From the NCBI GenBank assembly GCA_963815355.1, contig CAWFGJ010000002.1:186001-250000 (forward strand): a DNA stretch of 64,000 nucleotides. Reading direction: 5' to 3'. Within the stretch, counting starts at the first letter, position 1. Every line of letters starts with the position of its first letter. Of the stretch, positions 7,161-15,502 are shown piece by piece. The notes under the pieces are model-generated. The model ran no database searches. It had not been told where the DNA came from and worked only from the letters and a program-made list of their open reading frames with translations. The translations under genes were made by a program, and so were the position numbers. This stretch comes from JAPUEK01 sp963815355. Lineage in GTDB: Bacteria > Pseudomonadota > Alphaproteobacteria > Rhodobacterales > Rhodobacteraceae.

Positions 7161-9316
7161 CCCACGGCTTTCTCAAAGGCGCTGCGGTAGAGGGCCGACA
7201 GATCGGCCATGGCTGCGGTCTCGGAGCCAAAACTGACGGTCTCGCCGCCGAACTGGCCGACGATGGCCACAGGTGCCCCGGCAGCTTTGCCAGCGGCCTC
7301 AAGGGCGGCCATCGAGTCTGGGTTGCAAGCGATCAGGTAGCGGGCCTGATCTTCACCAAAGAGCGTCGGGATGTCGCTTGCCGCCAGTGTCAGGCCAAGG
7401 CCTGCGCCTTCGGCCATTTCAAACGCGGCCAATGCCAGACCGCCATCGGCAAGGTCGGTGCAGGCGCGGATCAATTTGCGCGCGGCAAGGATCACTGCGG
7501 CAGAGGCTTTCTCGGCCGCCAGATCCACCGGGGGGGCGTCACCGGTTTCCAGCCCGAACGCTTCGGCCAGCAGGGCTGACTGTCCCAGATGGCCCGCCGT
7601 TGCCCCAACCAGCACCGCCAGATCCCCGGCAGAGGGGCGACCGGCGATCAGGTCGTCAAGGCTGGCAAGGATACCAACCGCGCCGATGGTCGGCGTCGGC
7701 AGGATGCCTGACCCATCCGTTTCGTTGTAGAGCGAGACGTTGCCCGACACGATTGGCATATCCAACGCCAGAACCGCCGCCCCGATGCCTTTGATCGCCC
7801 CCACCATCTGGCCCATGATCTCGGGCTTTTCGGGGTTGCCGAAGTTCAGGTTGTCGGTGGTGGCCAAGGGCGTGGCGCCGACGGCGATCAGGTTGCGATA
7901 GGCTTCGGCCACCGCTTGTTTGCCGCCCTCAAAGGGGTTGGCTTTGACATAACGGGGGGTGACGTCAGAGGTGAAGGCAAGCGCCTTGCCCGTGCCGTGC
8001 ACGCGCACCACGCCTGCACCAGCACCCGGGGCCACGACGGTATCTGCGCCGACCATGCTGTCATATTGCTCATAGACCCAAGCCTTCTGGGCGTAAGAGG
8101 GCGAGCCGATCAGGGCGCGCAAGCCGTCCAACGCCGAGATCGCCGGGATCGCGCCCACGGGGCCAGCCGCCGGGGTTTCCACCCAAGGGCGGTCATATTC
8201 CGGCGCGGAGGACGACAGTTTGGACAGCGGCAGATCGGCTTTCACCTCATTGCCATGCAGGATCAAAAAGCGGTCTTCGGGGATGGTTTCGCCGACGATG
8301 GCAAAGTCCAGATCCCATTTCACAAAGATCGCGCGGGCCACCTCTTCGAGTTCGGGTTTGAGCACCATCAGCATCCGTTCCTGGGATTCCGACAGCATCA
8401 TCTCATAGGCGGTCATGTTGGTTTCGCGTTGTGGCACGTCATCAAGTTGCAGCTTGATGCCAAGCCCGCCCTTGTCGCCCATCTCAACCGCCGAACAGGT
8501 CAGGCCTGCGGCCCCCATGTCCTGAATGGAGATCACAGCACCCGAGGCCATCAGTTCCAGACAGGCCTCCAGCAGGCGTTTTTCGGTGAAGGGGTCGCCA
8601 ACCTGCACGGTGGGGCGCTTTTCCTCAATCGTGTCGTCAAACTCGGCGCTGGCCATTGTGGCACCGCCGACGCCGTCGCGCCCGGTCTTGGCACCAAGGT
8701 AGACCACCGGCATACCGACGCCCGAGGCGACCGAATAGAAGATCTTGTCTGCATCCGCGAGGCCTGCCGCAAAGGCGTTGACCAGACAGTTGCCGTTATA
8801 GCTGCGGTGAAAACGCACCTCGCCGCCAATGGTTGGCACGCCAAAGGCGTTGCCATAGCTGCCCACGCCCTCGACCACTCCCTTGACCAGATAGGAGGTC
8901 TTGGGGTGGCTTGGCACGCCGAAGGAAAGGGAGTTCATTGCCGCAATCGGGCGCGCACCCATGGTGAAGACGTCGCGCAGGATGCCGCCCACGCCGGTAG
9001 CGGCCCCTTGGTGGGGCTCGATATAGGAGGGGTGGTTGTGGCTTTCCATCTTGAAGATGACGGCCTGCCCGTCACCGATGTCGACGACGCCCGCGTTCTC
9101 ACCCGGCCCACAGATCACTTGCGGCCCGGTGGTGGGCAGGGTCCGCAGCCACTTCTTCGAGGATTTATAGGAACAATGCTCGTTCCACATGGCCGAGAAG
9201 ATGCCCAGTTCGGTATAGGTCGGTTCACGCCCAATGATCCCCAACAGCCGCTGATATTCATCCGGCTTCATCCCATGCGAGGCGACGAGTTCGGGGGTGA
9301 TTGCGGGGTCGGACAT
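7157..9316 (-). CDS. purL: Phosphoribosylformylglycinamidine synthase subunit PurL
   Basis: The large ATP-dependent synthetase subunit (small-PurL type, 719 residues) that converts FGAR to FGAM in purine synthesis, working with PurS and PurQ, which are not in this window. Landmarks are the N-terminal MWNEHCSYKSSKKWLRTL with the catalytic His, KMESHNHPSYIEPHQGAATGVGG in the ATP-binding core, and the later DNLNFGNPEKPEIM and SGNVSLYNETDG motifs. It heads the minus-strand series purL-GNAT-GNAT, whose genes overlap by 4 bp, followed by bolA and grxD. Confidence 0.97.
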   Translation of the reverse strand: MSDPAITPELVASHGMKPDEYQRLLGIIGREPTYTELGIFSAMWNEHCSYKSSKKWLRTLPTTGPQVICGPGENAGVVDIGDGQAVIFKMESHNHPSYIEPHQGAATGVGGILRDVFTMGARPIAAMNSLSFGVPSHPKTSYLVKGVVEGVGSYGNAFGVPTIGGEVRFHRSYNGNCLVNAFAAGLADADKIFYSVASGVGMPVVYLGAKTGRDGVGGATMASAEFDDTIEEKRPTVQVGDPFTEKRLLEACLELMASGAVISIQDMGAAGLTCSAVEMGDKGGLGIKLQLDDVPQRETNMTAYEMMLSESQERMLMVLKPELEEVARAIFVKWDLDFAIVGETIPEDRFLILHGNEVKADLPLSKLSSSAPEYDRPWVETPAAGPVGAIPAISALDGLRALIGSPSYAQKAWVYEQYDSMVGADTVVAPGAGAGVVRVHGTGKALAFTSDVTPRYVKANPFEGGKQAVAEAYRNLIAVGATPLATTDNLNFGNPEKPEIMGQMVGAIKGIGAAVLALDMPIVSGNVSLYNETDGSGILPTPTIGAVGILASLDDLIAGRPSAGDLAVLVGATAGHLGQSALLAEAFGLETGDAPPVDLAAEKASAAVILAARKLIRACTDLADGGLALAAFEMAEGAGLGLTLAASDIPTLFGEDQARYLIACNPDSMAALEAAGKAAGAPVAIVGQFGGETVSFGSETAAMADLSALYRSAFEKAVG

Positions 9317-9745
9317 CTGGGTCTCCCTTGGGGCGGCGGCTTTCGCTGCCCTTTAGGCCAAGGGGGGCAAAAGGGGAAGGCCGCACGGGGCAATTCAGGA
9401 AAAATTCGCGCCTTGCTTGCATGTTTCGCGGGGTTTGCGGGGCGAGGGGCGGGAATAACACAGATTGGCGGAGGCCGGGGCGGACGGAATGCCCCATCGG
9501 TGCCGGTCCATCCCAGCGCCCTTTGTGGTGCAGGGCCAACCGGATCAGATCAACCTCGGGGGCCAAGGGCGGTCGGATCATGCCTTGGGAAAAGCACCAC
9601 TTGTTGTCATCGGTCTGGTCCCGCCGAATATTCTGGCGGCAAGCGTGATGGTGGTGGTGCAGAGGAGGGGGTGGTTTTGCAATGCCGGGTTTTTGGGCAG
9701 GCCCCTGACAAAACGTCCAGGTTTCGACCAATCTTTCGTTTGGGC
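9317..9745. other. Intergenic stretch upstream of purL, no gene seen
   Basis: About 430 bp between purL and the terminator of the candidate small RNA. Open frames here are short, lack ribosome binding sites and have unlikely compositions. It must hold the purL promoter, but I cannot point to convincing -35/-10 elements, and I see no PurR-like palindrome or purine riboswitch fold. Confidence 0.5.
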
Positions 9746-9772
9746 AAAAAAAGGCCGAGCTTTCGCTCGGCC
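9746..9772 (-). terminator. Rho-independent terminator, minus strand
   Basis: Stem GGCCGAGC (9753-9760) with GCTCGGCC (9765-9772) around a 4-nt TTTC loop. On the minus strand the hairpin is followed by seven U residues (the A-run 9746-9752). It would end a minus-strand transcript arriving from the region 9773-9900 or from the LysR gene beyond it. Confidence 0.85.
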
Positions 9773-9890
9773 AAGTCCAACAGGGAGGTATGAAGTGATA
9801 AGAGCGAACTCGATTACCGCTTCGAGATTGTATGTATATCCCGGCTTCGGGATTCTCAATGCTGACTACGCTGCGCCTGCAGCATTGCCG
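9746..9890 (-). ncRNA. Candidate structured small RNA
   Basis: On the minus strand, the 145 nt ending in a strong terminator contain three further hairpins in series: an 8-bp stem CAATGCTG/CAGCATTG (9857-9864 with 9880-9887), a 6-bp stem ATCCCG/CGGGAT closed by a 4-nt loop (9838-9843 with 9848-9853), and a 5-bp stem CTCGA/TCGAG (9809-9813 with 9822-9826). Between the last stem and the terminator lies an unpaired CCTCCC segment that is complementary to Shine-Dalgarno sequences, as seen in alphaproteobacterial regulatory RNAs. No convincing ORF occupies it. Identity unknown; no family match could be tested here. Confidence 0.45.
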
Positions 9891-9892
9891 TC

Positions 9893-9907
9893 ATGCGATT
9901 TTCGCAT
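9893..9907. promoter_or_regulatory. Palindrome with T-N11-A form, possible LysR-type operator
   Basis: ATGCGATTTTCGCAT is an inverted repeat with 6-bp arms and a 3-nt centre. Within it TGC...GCA has the T-N11-A spacing typical of LysR-family binding sites. It lies directly upstream of the candidate minus-strand small RNA and 66 bp past the stop of the LysR gene, so it could be the promoter site of the RNA. The link to the adjacent LysR protein is inference. Confidence 0.4.
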
Positions 9908-9973
9908 AGCTTCTGCGCGGGTTTGGATGCCGTTGCCAAAACTTCAGGCACAAAAGAGATGCCAAACAGCGCC

Positions 9974-10867
9974 TTAGTCTTGTTGGCGCTTGCGGAAGCT
10001 GAAAATTTCCTCGGTCACGAATTCCCGGAATGCGGAGACGCGTTTGGAATGGCGCAATTCTTCGGGGTAGGCGAGGAAGACGGGCACCTCGGCGGATTCG
10101 ACATCCGGCAGGACGCGGGTCAGGTGCGGGAAGCCTTCGGTGATGTAGTCAGGCAGGACGCCGATGCCCAAATGGTTCAGCACCCCTTGCAGCACCCCAA
10201 AGTAGTTGTTCACGGTCAGGGTAGAGGGGATATCGTGGCTCATCAGTTCGGCCACGAGAATGGCGCCAGCGGCCACCTGCGCCGTGCCTGCGTGCTGGCA
10301 GATCAGGCGGTGCTGGGTAAAATCCTCCATCCGTTCGGGGGTTCCGTGGGCGGCGAGGTATTCCGGCGTCGCGTATAGCCGCATCTTGATCTGCATCAGC
10401 CGTTTGCGGATCAGATCGGCTTGCGAAGGTTCCTTCATGCGGATGGCCACATCGGCCTCACGCATGGGAAGATCGAGCACGCGCTCTTCCAGCATCAGGT
10501 CGATCTTGAGGCTGGGGTATTTGGCGTAAAGCGACGGAAGGCGGGGGGCCAGCCAGAGCGTGCCGAACCCGGTGGTGGTGGTCACGCGCAGCTCGCCAAA
10601 GACCTCATCTTCCGAATCGCGGATACGGGCGGCAGCGGCGTCGAGGCGTTTGACCATGGCTTTGGTGGCGTCAAACAGCAGCTCGCCCTGCTCGGTCAGG
10701 ATCAAGCCGCGGGCATGGCGGTGAAAGAGAGTGACGTGAAGGCTTTCTTCCAGCGCGCGAATCTGGCGGCTGACGGCGGATTGGCTCAGGTGCAGCACAT
10801 CGCCCGCATGGGTCAGGCTGCCCTTGTCGGCCACCGAATGGAAGATCCGCAGTTTGTCCCAGTCCAT
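9974..10867 (-). CDS. LysR family transcriptional regulator
   Basis: A 297-residue LysR-type regulator. The N-terminal helix-turn-helix is clear (GSLTHAGDVLHLSQSAVSRQ, residues about 16-35), followed by the linker helix and a substrate-binding domain of usual length. The inducer is unknown. I use the ATG at 10865-10867, preceded by GGAGAGG; an in-frame TTG five codons upstream is less likely. The C-terminus SFRKRQQD is charged. The gene stands alone on the minus strand; the palindrome and small RNA candidate downstream are possible targets. Confidence 0.92.
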   Translation of the reverse strand: MDWDKLRIFHSVADKGSLTHAGDVLHLSQSAVSRQIRALEESLHVTLFHRHARGLILTEQGELLFDATKAMVKRLDAAAARIRDSEDEVFGELRVTTTTGFGTLWLAPRLPSLYAKYPSLKIDLMLEERVLDLPMREADVAIRMKEPSQADLIRKRLMQIKMRLYATPEYLAAHGTPERMEDFTQHRLICQHAGTAQVAAGAILVAELMSHDIPSTLTVNNYFGVLQGVLNHLGIGVLPDYITEGFPHLTRVLPDVESAEVPVFLAYPEELRHSKRVSAFREFVTEEIFSFRKRQQD

Positions 10868-11094
10868 CCTCAACCTCTCCAACCCTGCACGACGCTACCA
10901 TTTATGGTGCTTATGTAGGCACAAAAAACGTGCTGTAAATCCATGCGTTTGCAAATTCATCTCAGGGTGCGGCATAAACGGGCGCGCCTGAAGCAATGCG
11001 CCCTTGTCATAGCACCGTTGCATAAGACCGATAAAGCGTCATCTGCGTGATCGGGCACAAGATGGGGCCCATGACGGGGTAAAAGGGTTTGGGC

Positions 11095-11970
11095 ATGCAC
11101 CGGGATGTGACCGCAGATATCAGCTATGCCGGTTCTGCCCGCACCCGCAGCGGTCGGGTGTTGATCCGCGCGTTGGAAAACGCCTCGGGGCGGCGGTCGT
11201 TGATCCGACGGGCGGCGGGTTATGAGCAGGACGTGGCCCAAGGCCGGTCGTTCTGGCAGGTCATACCAGAGCGCTATGGCCTGACGCTGGATATCGTGGG
11301 CGGGCGTTTGTCGGATATTCCGGCCGAGGGGCCGATGGTGCTGGTGGCCAACCACCCGTATGGCATTCTGGACGGCTTAATGATGGGCCATTTGCTGGAG
11401 GCGGTGCGCGGCGATTTCCGGATTCTGGCCAATGCCGTGTTCCGCCGGGCCGAAGATCTGAACAAGGTCTTGCTGCCGATTTCCTTTGACGAGACCCGTG
11501 AGGCTGTGGCGCAGAACCTTGCCACGCGCGCGGCAGCGCTTGGCTATCTGGGGAAGGGTGGGGCAATCGGGGTGTTTCCGGGGGGGACGGTGTCAACCTC
11601 GGCACGCGCGTTTTCGGCCCCTATGGACCCGTCATGGCGCAACTTTACCGCCAAGATGATCAGCAAGGCCAATGCAACCGTGGTGCCGATCTATTTCGAG
11701 GGACACAATTCGCGCCTGTTCCAGATTGCCTCGCGCATCCATTCCAATCTGCGACTTGCGCTGCTGCTGAAAGAGTTCCGCGCCCGCACGGATGAGCCGG
11801 TGCGCGTGGTGATCGGCAAGCCCATGATGGCGGCAGATCTTGCGCCGATGCGCGCCGATCCCACAGCGATGATGGAAAGCTTGCGGCGGGCCACCTATGC
11901 GCTTTCCCCGGTGCCACTTCGGTCCTATGCTTTGGGCTACGAATTCGAGGCGAAATACAAAGTCCGCTGA
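11095..11970 (+). CDS. Lysophospholipid acyltransferase family protein (PlsC-like)
   Basis: A 291-residue membrane-associated acyltransferase probably acting on lysophospholipid or a related acceptor. The catalytic HX4D motif appears as NHPYGILDG near residue 85, where His and Asp are five apart, and the substrate-binding FPGGTVS block lies near residue 162. VVPIYFEGHNSRLFQ follows, as in glycerolipid acyltransferases. The ATG at 11095 has AAAAGGG upstream; a TTG two codons earlier is possible. It precedes murI by 43 bp and may share its transcript. Confidence 0.85.
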   Translation: MHRDVTADISYAGSARTRSGRVLIRALENASGRRSLIRRAAGYEQDVAQGRSFWQVIPERYGLTLDIVGGRLSDIPAEGPMVLVANHPYGILDGLMMGHLLEAVRGDFRILANAVFRRAEDLNKVLLPISFDETREAVAQNLATRAAALGYLGKGGAIGVFPGGTVSTSARAFSAPMDPSWRNFTAKMISKANATVVPIYFEGHNSRLFQIASRIHSNLRLALLLKEFRARTDEPVRVVIGKPMMAADLAPMRADPTAMMESLRRATYALSPVPLRSYALGYEFEAKYKVR

Positions 11971-12013
11971 ACCGCAGCCAAAGCCTGCGGCCGGGCATAG
12001 GGCGGGGGCTGAT

Positions 12014-12826
12014 ATGGCGGTTGGGGTTTTCGATTCCGGTATTGGTGGGCTGACCGTGCTGGATGCGCTGCAAAGGCGACTTCCAGAGGTGCCATTCGTG
12101 TATTTTGGCGACAACGCCCATGCGCCCTATGGGGTGCGCACGGCGGATGACATTTTCAACCTGACCTGTGCGGCGGTGGAGCGGCTATGGGATGAGGGCT
12201 GCGATCTGGTGATCCTTGCGTGCAACACCGCGTCGGCGGCCGCGCTTAAGCGGATGCAAGAGACGTGGCTGCCCAAGGAAAAGCGGGTGTTGGGTGTTTT
12301 TGTGCCGTTGATTGAGGCGTTGACCGAACGGCAGTGGGGCGACAACTCGCCCCCGCGGGAGGTGGATGTGAAGCATGTGGCGCTGTTTGCGACACCCGCC
12401 ACCGTTGCCTCGCGCGCCTTCCAGCGCGAGTTGGCCTTTCGCGCGATTGGCGTGGATGTCGAAGCGCAGCCTTGCGGCGGGGTGGTTGACGCCATCGAGC
12501 AGGGCGATGAGATCTTGGCCGAAGCGCTGGTGCGCAGCCATGTGGAGGCGTTAAAGCGCCGGATGCCGCATCCGCAGGCGGCGATTCTGGGCTGCACCCA
12601 TTACCCGCTGATGGAGCAGACCTTTGCCGAGGCCTTGGGGCCGGATGTCAAAGTTTACTCGCAGGCCCGTCTGGTGGCTGAATCCTTGGCCGACTATCTG
12701 ACGCGCCGACCGGAGTTTTTGGGCACGGGCACGCAGACCAGGTTCCTTACGACGGGCGATCCGGTTTCGGTTTCCAGCAAGGCCACGCAATTCATGCGCA
12801 AGCGCGTGGCGTTCGAAAAGGTTTGA
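12014..12826 (+). CDS. murI: Glutamate racemase
   Basis: Cofactor-independent racemase supplying D-glutamate for peptidoglycan. The 270-residue product shows FDSGIGGLTVL at the N-terminus, YFGDNAHAPYG, the first catalytic cysteine in ILACNTASA near residue 73 and the second in GCTHYPLMEQ near residue 195, all in the usual order. The start at 12014 (MAVGVFDSG) follows a GGCGGGGG sequence; a longer in-frame start further upstream would overlap the acyltransferase gene and adds a non-conserved arginine-rich stretch. Confidence 0.95.
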   Translation: MAVGVFDSGIGGLTVLDALQRRLPEVPFVYFGDNAHAPYGVRTADDIFNLTCAAVERLWDEGCDLVILACNTASAAALKRMQETWLPKEKRVLGVFVPLIEALTERQWGDNSPPREVDVKHVALFATPATVASRAFQRELAFRAIGVDVEAQPCGGVVDAIEQGDEILAEALVRSHVEALKRRMPHPQAAILGCTHYPLMEQTFAEALGPDVKVYSQARLVAESLADYLTRRPEFLGTGTQTRFLTTGDPVSVSSKATQFMRKRVAFEKV

Positions 12827-12920
12827 TGCGGGGAGCGGGGGCTGGGTCCCGCGACGAAGAGATACCGACTGCCGCCACGGCCCCTCCGGGACCGGGGCTT
12901 TCCTTGCAAACGAGGTTGCC

Positions 12921-13661
12921 ATGTTGCCCTTGGATCAACACCGCCAAGCCCGGCTGGAGGCTTTGCAGGCCGAAGACGGCTGGTTGAACCTGATCGACCG
13001 GATAGAGATCGCGCCGGGGCCGCAGCGGGTTGGCTCGGCCCCGGACAACGAGATTGTGCTTTCAAGCGGGCCGGCATTTCTGGGGGTGGTTGAGGGCGAC
13101 CACTTTACCCCGGCAGGTGGGGCCCAGCAGCGCTTTGTCCTTGCGGCCAGCGGGACACCGCAACTGCGGGTGCCGCCGTTCTTGCTGGAATTGCATGAAG
13201 ATAGTGGCATTCCCGCCCTTCGGGTGCGGGATCTGACCCGGCCACGGCATGCCGAGTTGCGCTATTTTCCGTTCCGTCAGGATTGGGTGATCACCGCGCA
13301 GTGGCGCGCTTTGGACGCACCGCAGGCGCAGGTGGTGGCACAAAAGGGTGGGGGGGATACCTCGGTCACGCTGACCCATCGGGCCGCGTTCGACTGGCAG
13401 GGTACGGCGGTGACTCTGCTGCCGACCCATTGGAAAAGCGGCAAGCCGATGTTTGTGATCCGCGACAAGACCAGCGGGATTGAAAGCTATGCCGCCTCGC
13501 GCTTTTTGATCGGTGAGGTGGCGGGCGACACGGTGGTGCTGGATTTCAACCGCGCCTTCACCCCTCCTTGCGGGTTCACCGATTTAGCCATTTGCCCGCT
13601 GCCGCCACGCGAAAACATCCTGCCGTTTCGGGTTGAGGCGGGGGAGCTTTCGCCGCATTAG
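12921..13661 (+). CDS. DUF1684 domain protein
   Basis: A 246-residue cytoplasmic protein of the DUF1684 family, function unknown. The diagnostic C-terminal block is present: SRFLIGE, then VVLDFNRAFTPPCGFTD and CPLPPRENILPF, ending in a conserved acidic-Gly-Glu segment. The N-terminal half has a mostly beta pattern. A GAGG ribosome binding site precedes the ATG. It lies 95 bp after murI and 102 bp before argC on the same strand; the neighbours give no clear hint of function. Confidence 0.88.
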   Translation: MLPLDQHRQARLEALQAEDGWLNLIDRIEIAPGPQRVGSAPDNEIVLSSGPAFLGVVEGDHFTPAGGAQQRFVLAASGTPQLRVPPFLLELHEDSGIPALRVRDLTRPRHAELRYFPFRQDWVITAQWRALDAPQAQVVAQKGGGDTSVTLTHRAAFDWQGTAVTLLPTHWKSGKPMFVIRDKTSGIESYAASRFLIGEVAGDTVVLDFNRAFTPPCGFTDLAICPLPPRENILPFRVEAGELSPH

Positions 13662-13763
13662 CGCCAGAGGTTTTCCGCGCAAAACAGCGGGCTTAGGCCT
13701 ATGCCGCTTGCATCGCGGGCCAATCCGCCGCAAAGAAGAACGCGATTTCACAGGGAGTTCACC

Positions 13764-14792
13764 ATGACCCATCGTATCGCCATTCTGGGGGCCTCTGGCT
13801 ATACCGGGGCAGAGCTTGTGCGCCTGATCGCCACCCATCCGTCGATGGAAATTGTGGCGCTGACAGCCGATCGCAAGGCCGGGCAGACCATGGCCGAAGT
13901 GTTCCCCTTCCTGCGCCATCTGGACCTGCCGCGGCTTCAAAAGATTGACGAGGTCGATTTTTCCAAGGTTGATCTTTGCTTTTGCGCCTTGCCCCATGCG
14001 ACGACGCAGGTGGTCATCTCGGCCCTGCCGCGCGATCTGAAGATCGTGGATCTGTCAGCCGACTTTCGGCTGCGCGACGTGGCCGAATATGAAAAGTGGT
14101 ATGGCCAGCCCCACACCGCACCCGAGTTGCAGAAAGAGGCGGTCTACGGGCTGACCGAGTTTTACCGCGACGAGATCAGGGGCGCGCGGCTTGTCGCGGG
14201 TACGGGGTGCAACGCCGCCGCCGGGCAGTTTGCGCTGCGCCCGCTGATCGGGGCGGGGGTGATTGATCTGGACAGCATCCTGATCGACCTTAAGGCCGGG
14301 GTGTCTGGTGCCGGTCGGAGCCTGAAGGAAAACCTGTTGCACGCCGAATTGTCCGGCGGCACGCACAGCTATTCCGCAGGCGGCAAGCACCGGCATCTTG
14401 GCGAGTTTGATCAGGAGTTTTCCAAAATCGCCGGGCGTCCGGTGCAGGTGCAGTTCACGCCGCATCTGCTGCCGATGAACCGGGGGATTTTGGCGACCGT
14501 CTATGTGAAGGCTGATCCGGCGGCCGTTCACGCCACTTTGGCCGCCGCCTATGCGGCAGAACCGTTCCTGCGGGTGCTACCCTTTGGCACACTCCCCTCG
14601 ACACGCGACATCGCGGGGTCCAATTACTGCCATATCGGGGTGATCGGCGACCGTATTCCGGGGCGGACGGTGGTGATCTCGGTGCTGGACAACCTGACCA
14701 AAGGCTCGTCCGGTCAGGCGATCCAGAACGCCAACCTGATGCTCGGAGTTGAGGAAACGGCGGGGCTGATGCTTGCGCCCATGTTCCCGTGA
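13764..14792 (+). CDS. argC: N-acetyl-gamma-glutamyl-phosphate reductase
   Basis: NADPH-dependent reductase of arginine synthesis, 342 residues. It begins HRIAILGASGYTGAELVRL (nucleotide-binding and substrate region), with CALPHATTQ near residue 77 and the catalytic cysteine in VAGTGCNAAAGQFALRP near residue 150. This GTGCN form replaces the NPGCY of many other bacteria and is usual in Rhodobacteraceae. Later motifs include LKAGVSGAGRSLKE and TPHLLPMNRGILATVY. The ATG at 13764 has an AGGGAG site; an upstream in-frame start gives an arginine-rich unsupported leader. ccmE follows after 7 bp. Confidence 0.95.
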   Translation: MTHRIAILGASGYTGAELVRLIATHPSMEIVALTADRKAGQTMAEVFPFLRHLDLPRLQKIDEVDFSKVDLCFCALPHATTQVVISALPRDLKIVDLSADFRLRDVAEYEKWYGQPHTAPELQKEAVYGLTEFYRDEIRGARLVAGTGCNAAAGQFALRPLIGAGVIDLDSILIDLKAGVSGAGRSLKENLLHAELSGGTHSYSAGGKHRHLGEFDQEFSKIAGRPVQVQFTPHLLPMNRGILATVYVKADPAAVHATLAAAYAAEPFLRVLPFGTLPSTRDIAGSNYCHIGVIGDRIPGRTVVISVLDNLTKGSSGQAIQNANLMLGVEETAGLMLAPMFP

Positions 14793-14799
14793 GGATCAA

Positions 14800-15249
14800 A
14801 TGGTCGGTCTGAAAGGGCTTAAAAAACAACGTCGTATCCAGATCATCCTGCTGGCGTTTGTGGCGCTGGTGGTTTCGGTTTCGCTGGTCGGATATGCGAT
14901 GCGCGATGGGATCAACTTTTTCCGCTCGCCCAGTCAGGTGGTCAGTGATCCGCCGGGCGCGGGTGAGGTGTTTCGCATCGGTGGGCTGGTTGAGGCGGGC
15001 AGTCTGGTGCGCGGTCAGGGTGAGGCGATCACCTTCAGCGTGACCGATACCAATGAGTCGGTGCCTGTCCGCTTTACCGGGGTGTTGCCGGATCTGTTTG
15101 CCGAAGGGCAGGGGATGGTGGGGACCGGTTCGATGCAGGACGGTGCGTTCGTTGCGACCGAAATTCTGGCCAAGCACGATGAGACTTATATGCCCAAAGA
15201 GGTGATTGAGGCGTTGAAAGAACAGGGCGTTTACAAGGCGGAGAAGTGA
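14800..15249 (+). CDS. ccmE: Cytochrome c maturation protein CcmE (heme chaperone)
   Basis: A 149-residue membrane-anchored periplasmic heme chaperone of the system I cytochrome c pathway. After a basic leader (GLKKQRR) there is one hydrophobic anchor (residues about 12-30), an OB-fold beta domain and the heme-binding histidine in the conserved LAKHDETYMPKE segment near residue 126. The start follows GAGGATCAA. It is cotranscribed with argC by spacing; the other ccm genes are not in this window. Confidence 0.95.
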   Translation: MVGLKGLKKQRRIQIILLAFVALVVSVSLVGYAMRDGINFFRSPSQVVSDPPGAGEVFRIGGLVEAGSLVRGQGEAITFSVTDTNESVPVRFTGVLPDLFAEGQGMVGTGSMQDGAFVATEILAKHDETYMPKEVIEALKEQGVYKAEK

Positions 15250-15291
15250 GGGTGAGGATTTTCCGGTAAATCATTGATTTTTATTGATTTA

Positions 15292-15349
15292 TTTTGTCTT
15301 CCTGCCCGTCTTCCTTCGATCTTCTTTTGATCTTCCTTTCTTTCTTCCT
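15292..15349 (+). repeat. Polypyrimidine tract upstream of the endolysin gene
   Basis: For about 58 bases the plus strand is almost entirely C and T, with repeated CTTCC, TTTCTTTC and GATCTTC units. This is sharply unlike the GC-rich coding sequence around it. It lies in the 253-bp gap between ccmE and the endolysin gene. I see no hairpin or gene in it. It could be a low-complexity stretch of no function, or a binding or unwinding element of the lysis-gene promoter. Confidence 0.6.
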
Positions 15350-15502
15350 ATCGTGCTGCGGGCCAGTCCCGGCGCCCTTTTCAGGAGCATGCCCGAAACC
15401 TCTTGGTGCCCGCTTTGGGGGCCGTGCGCTGCGGCGAGGTGGGGTTAACCATTCGCGCGGAAGGTTCTGGCACGGGCGTTTGGCCCGCGCCGGGGGCTTT
15501 GC

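Noticed and set aside
7916..9793. 625-codon plus-strand frame opposite purL
   Set aside because: It is the antisense shadow of purL in a high-GC genome, with no recognised domain and strongly biased composition.
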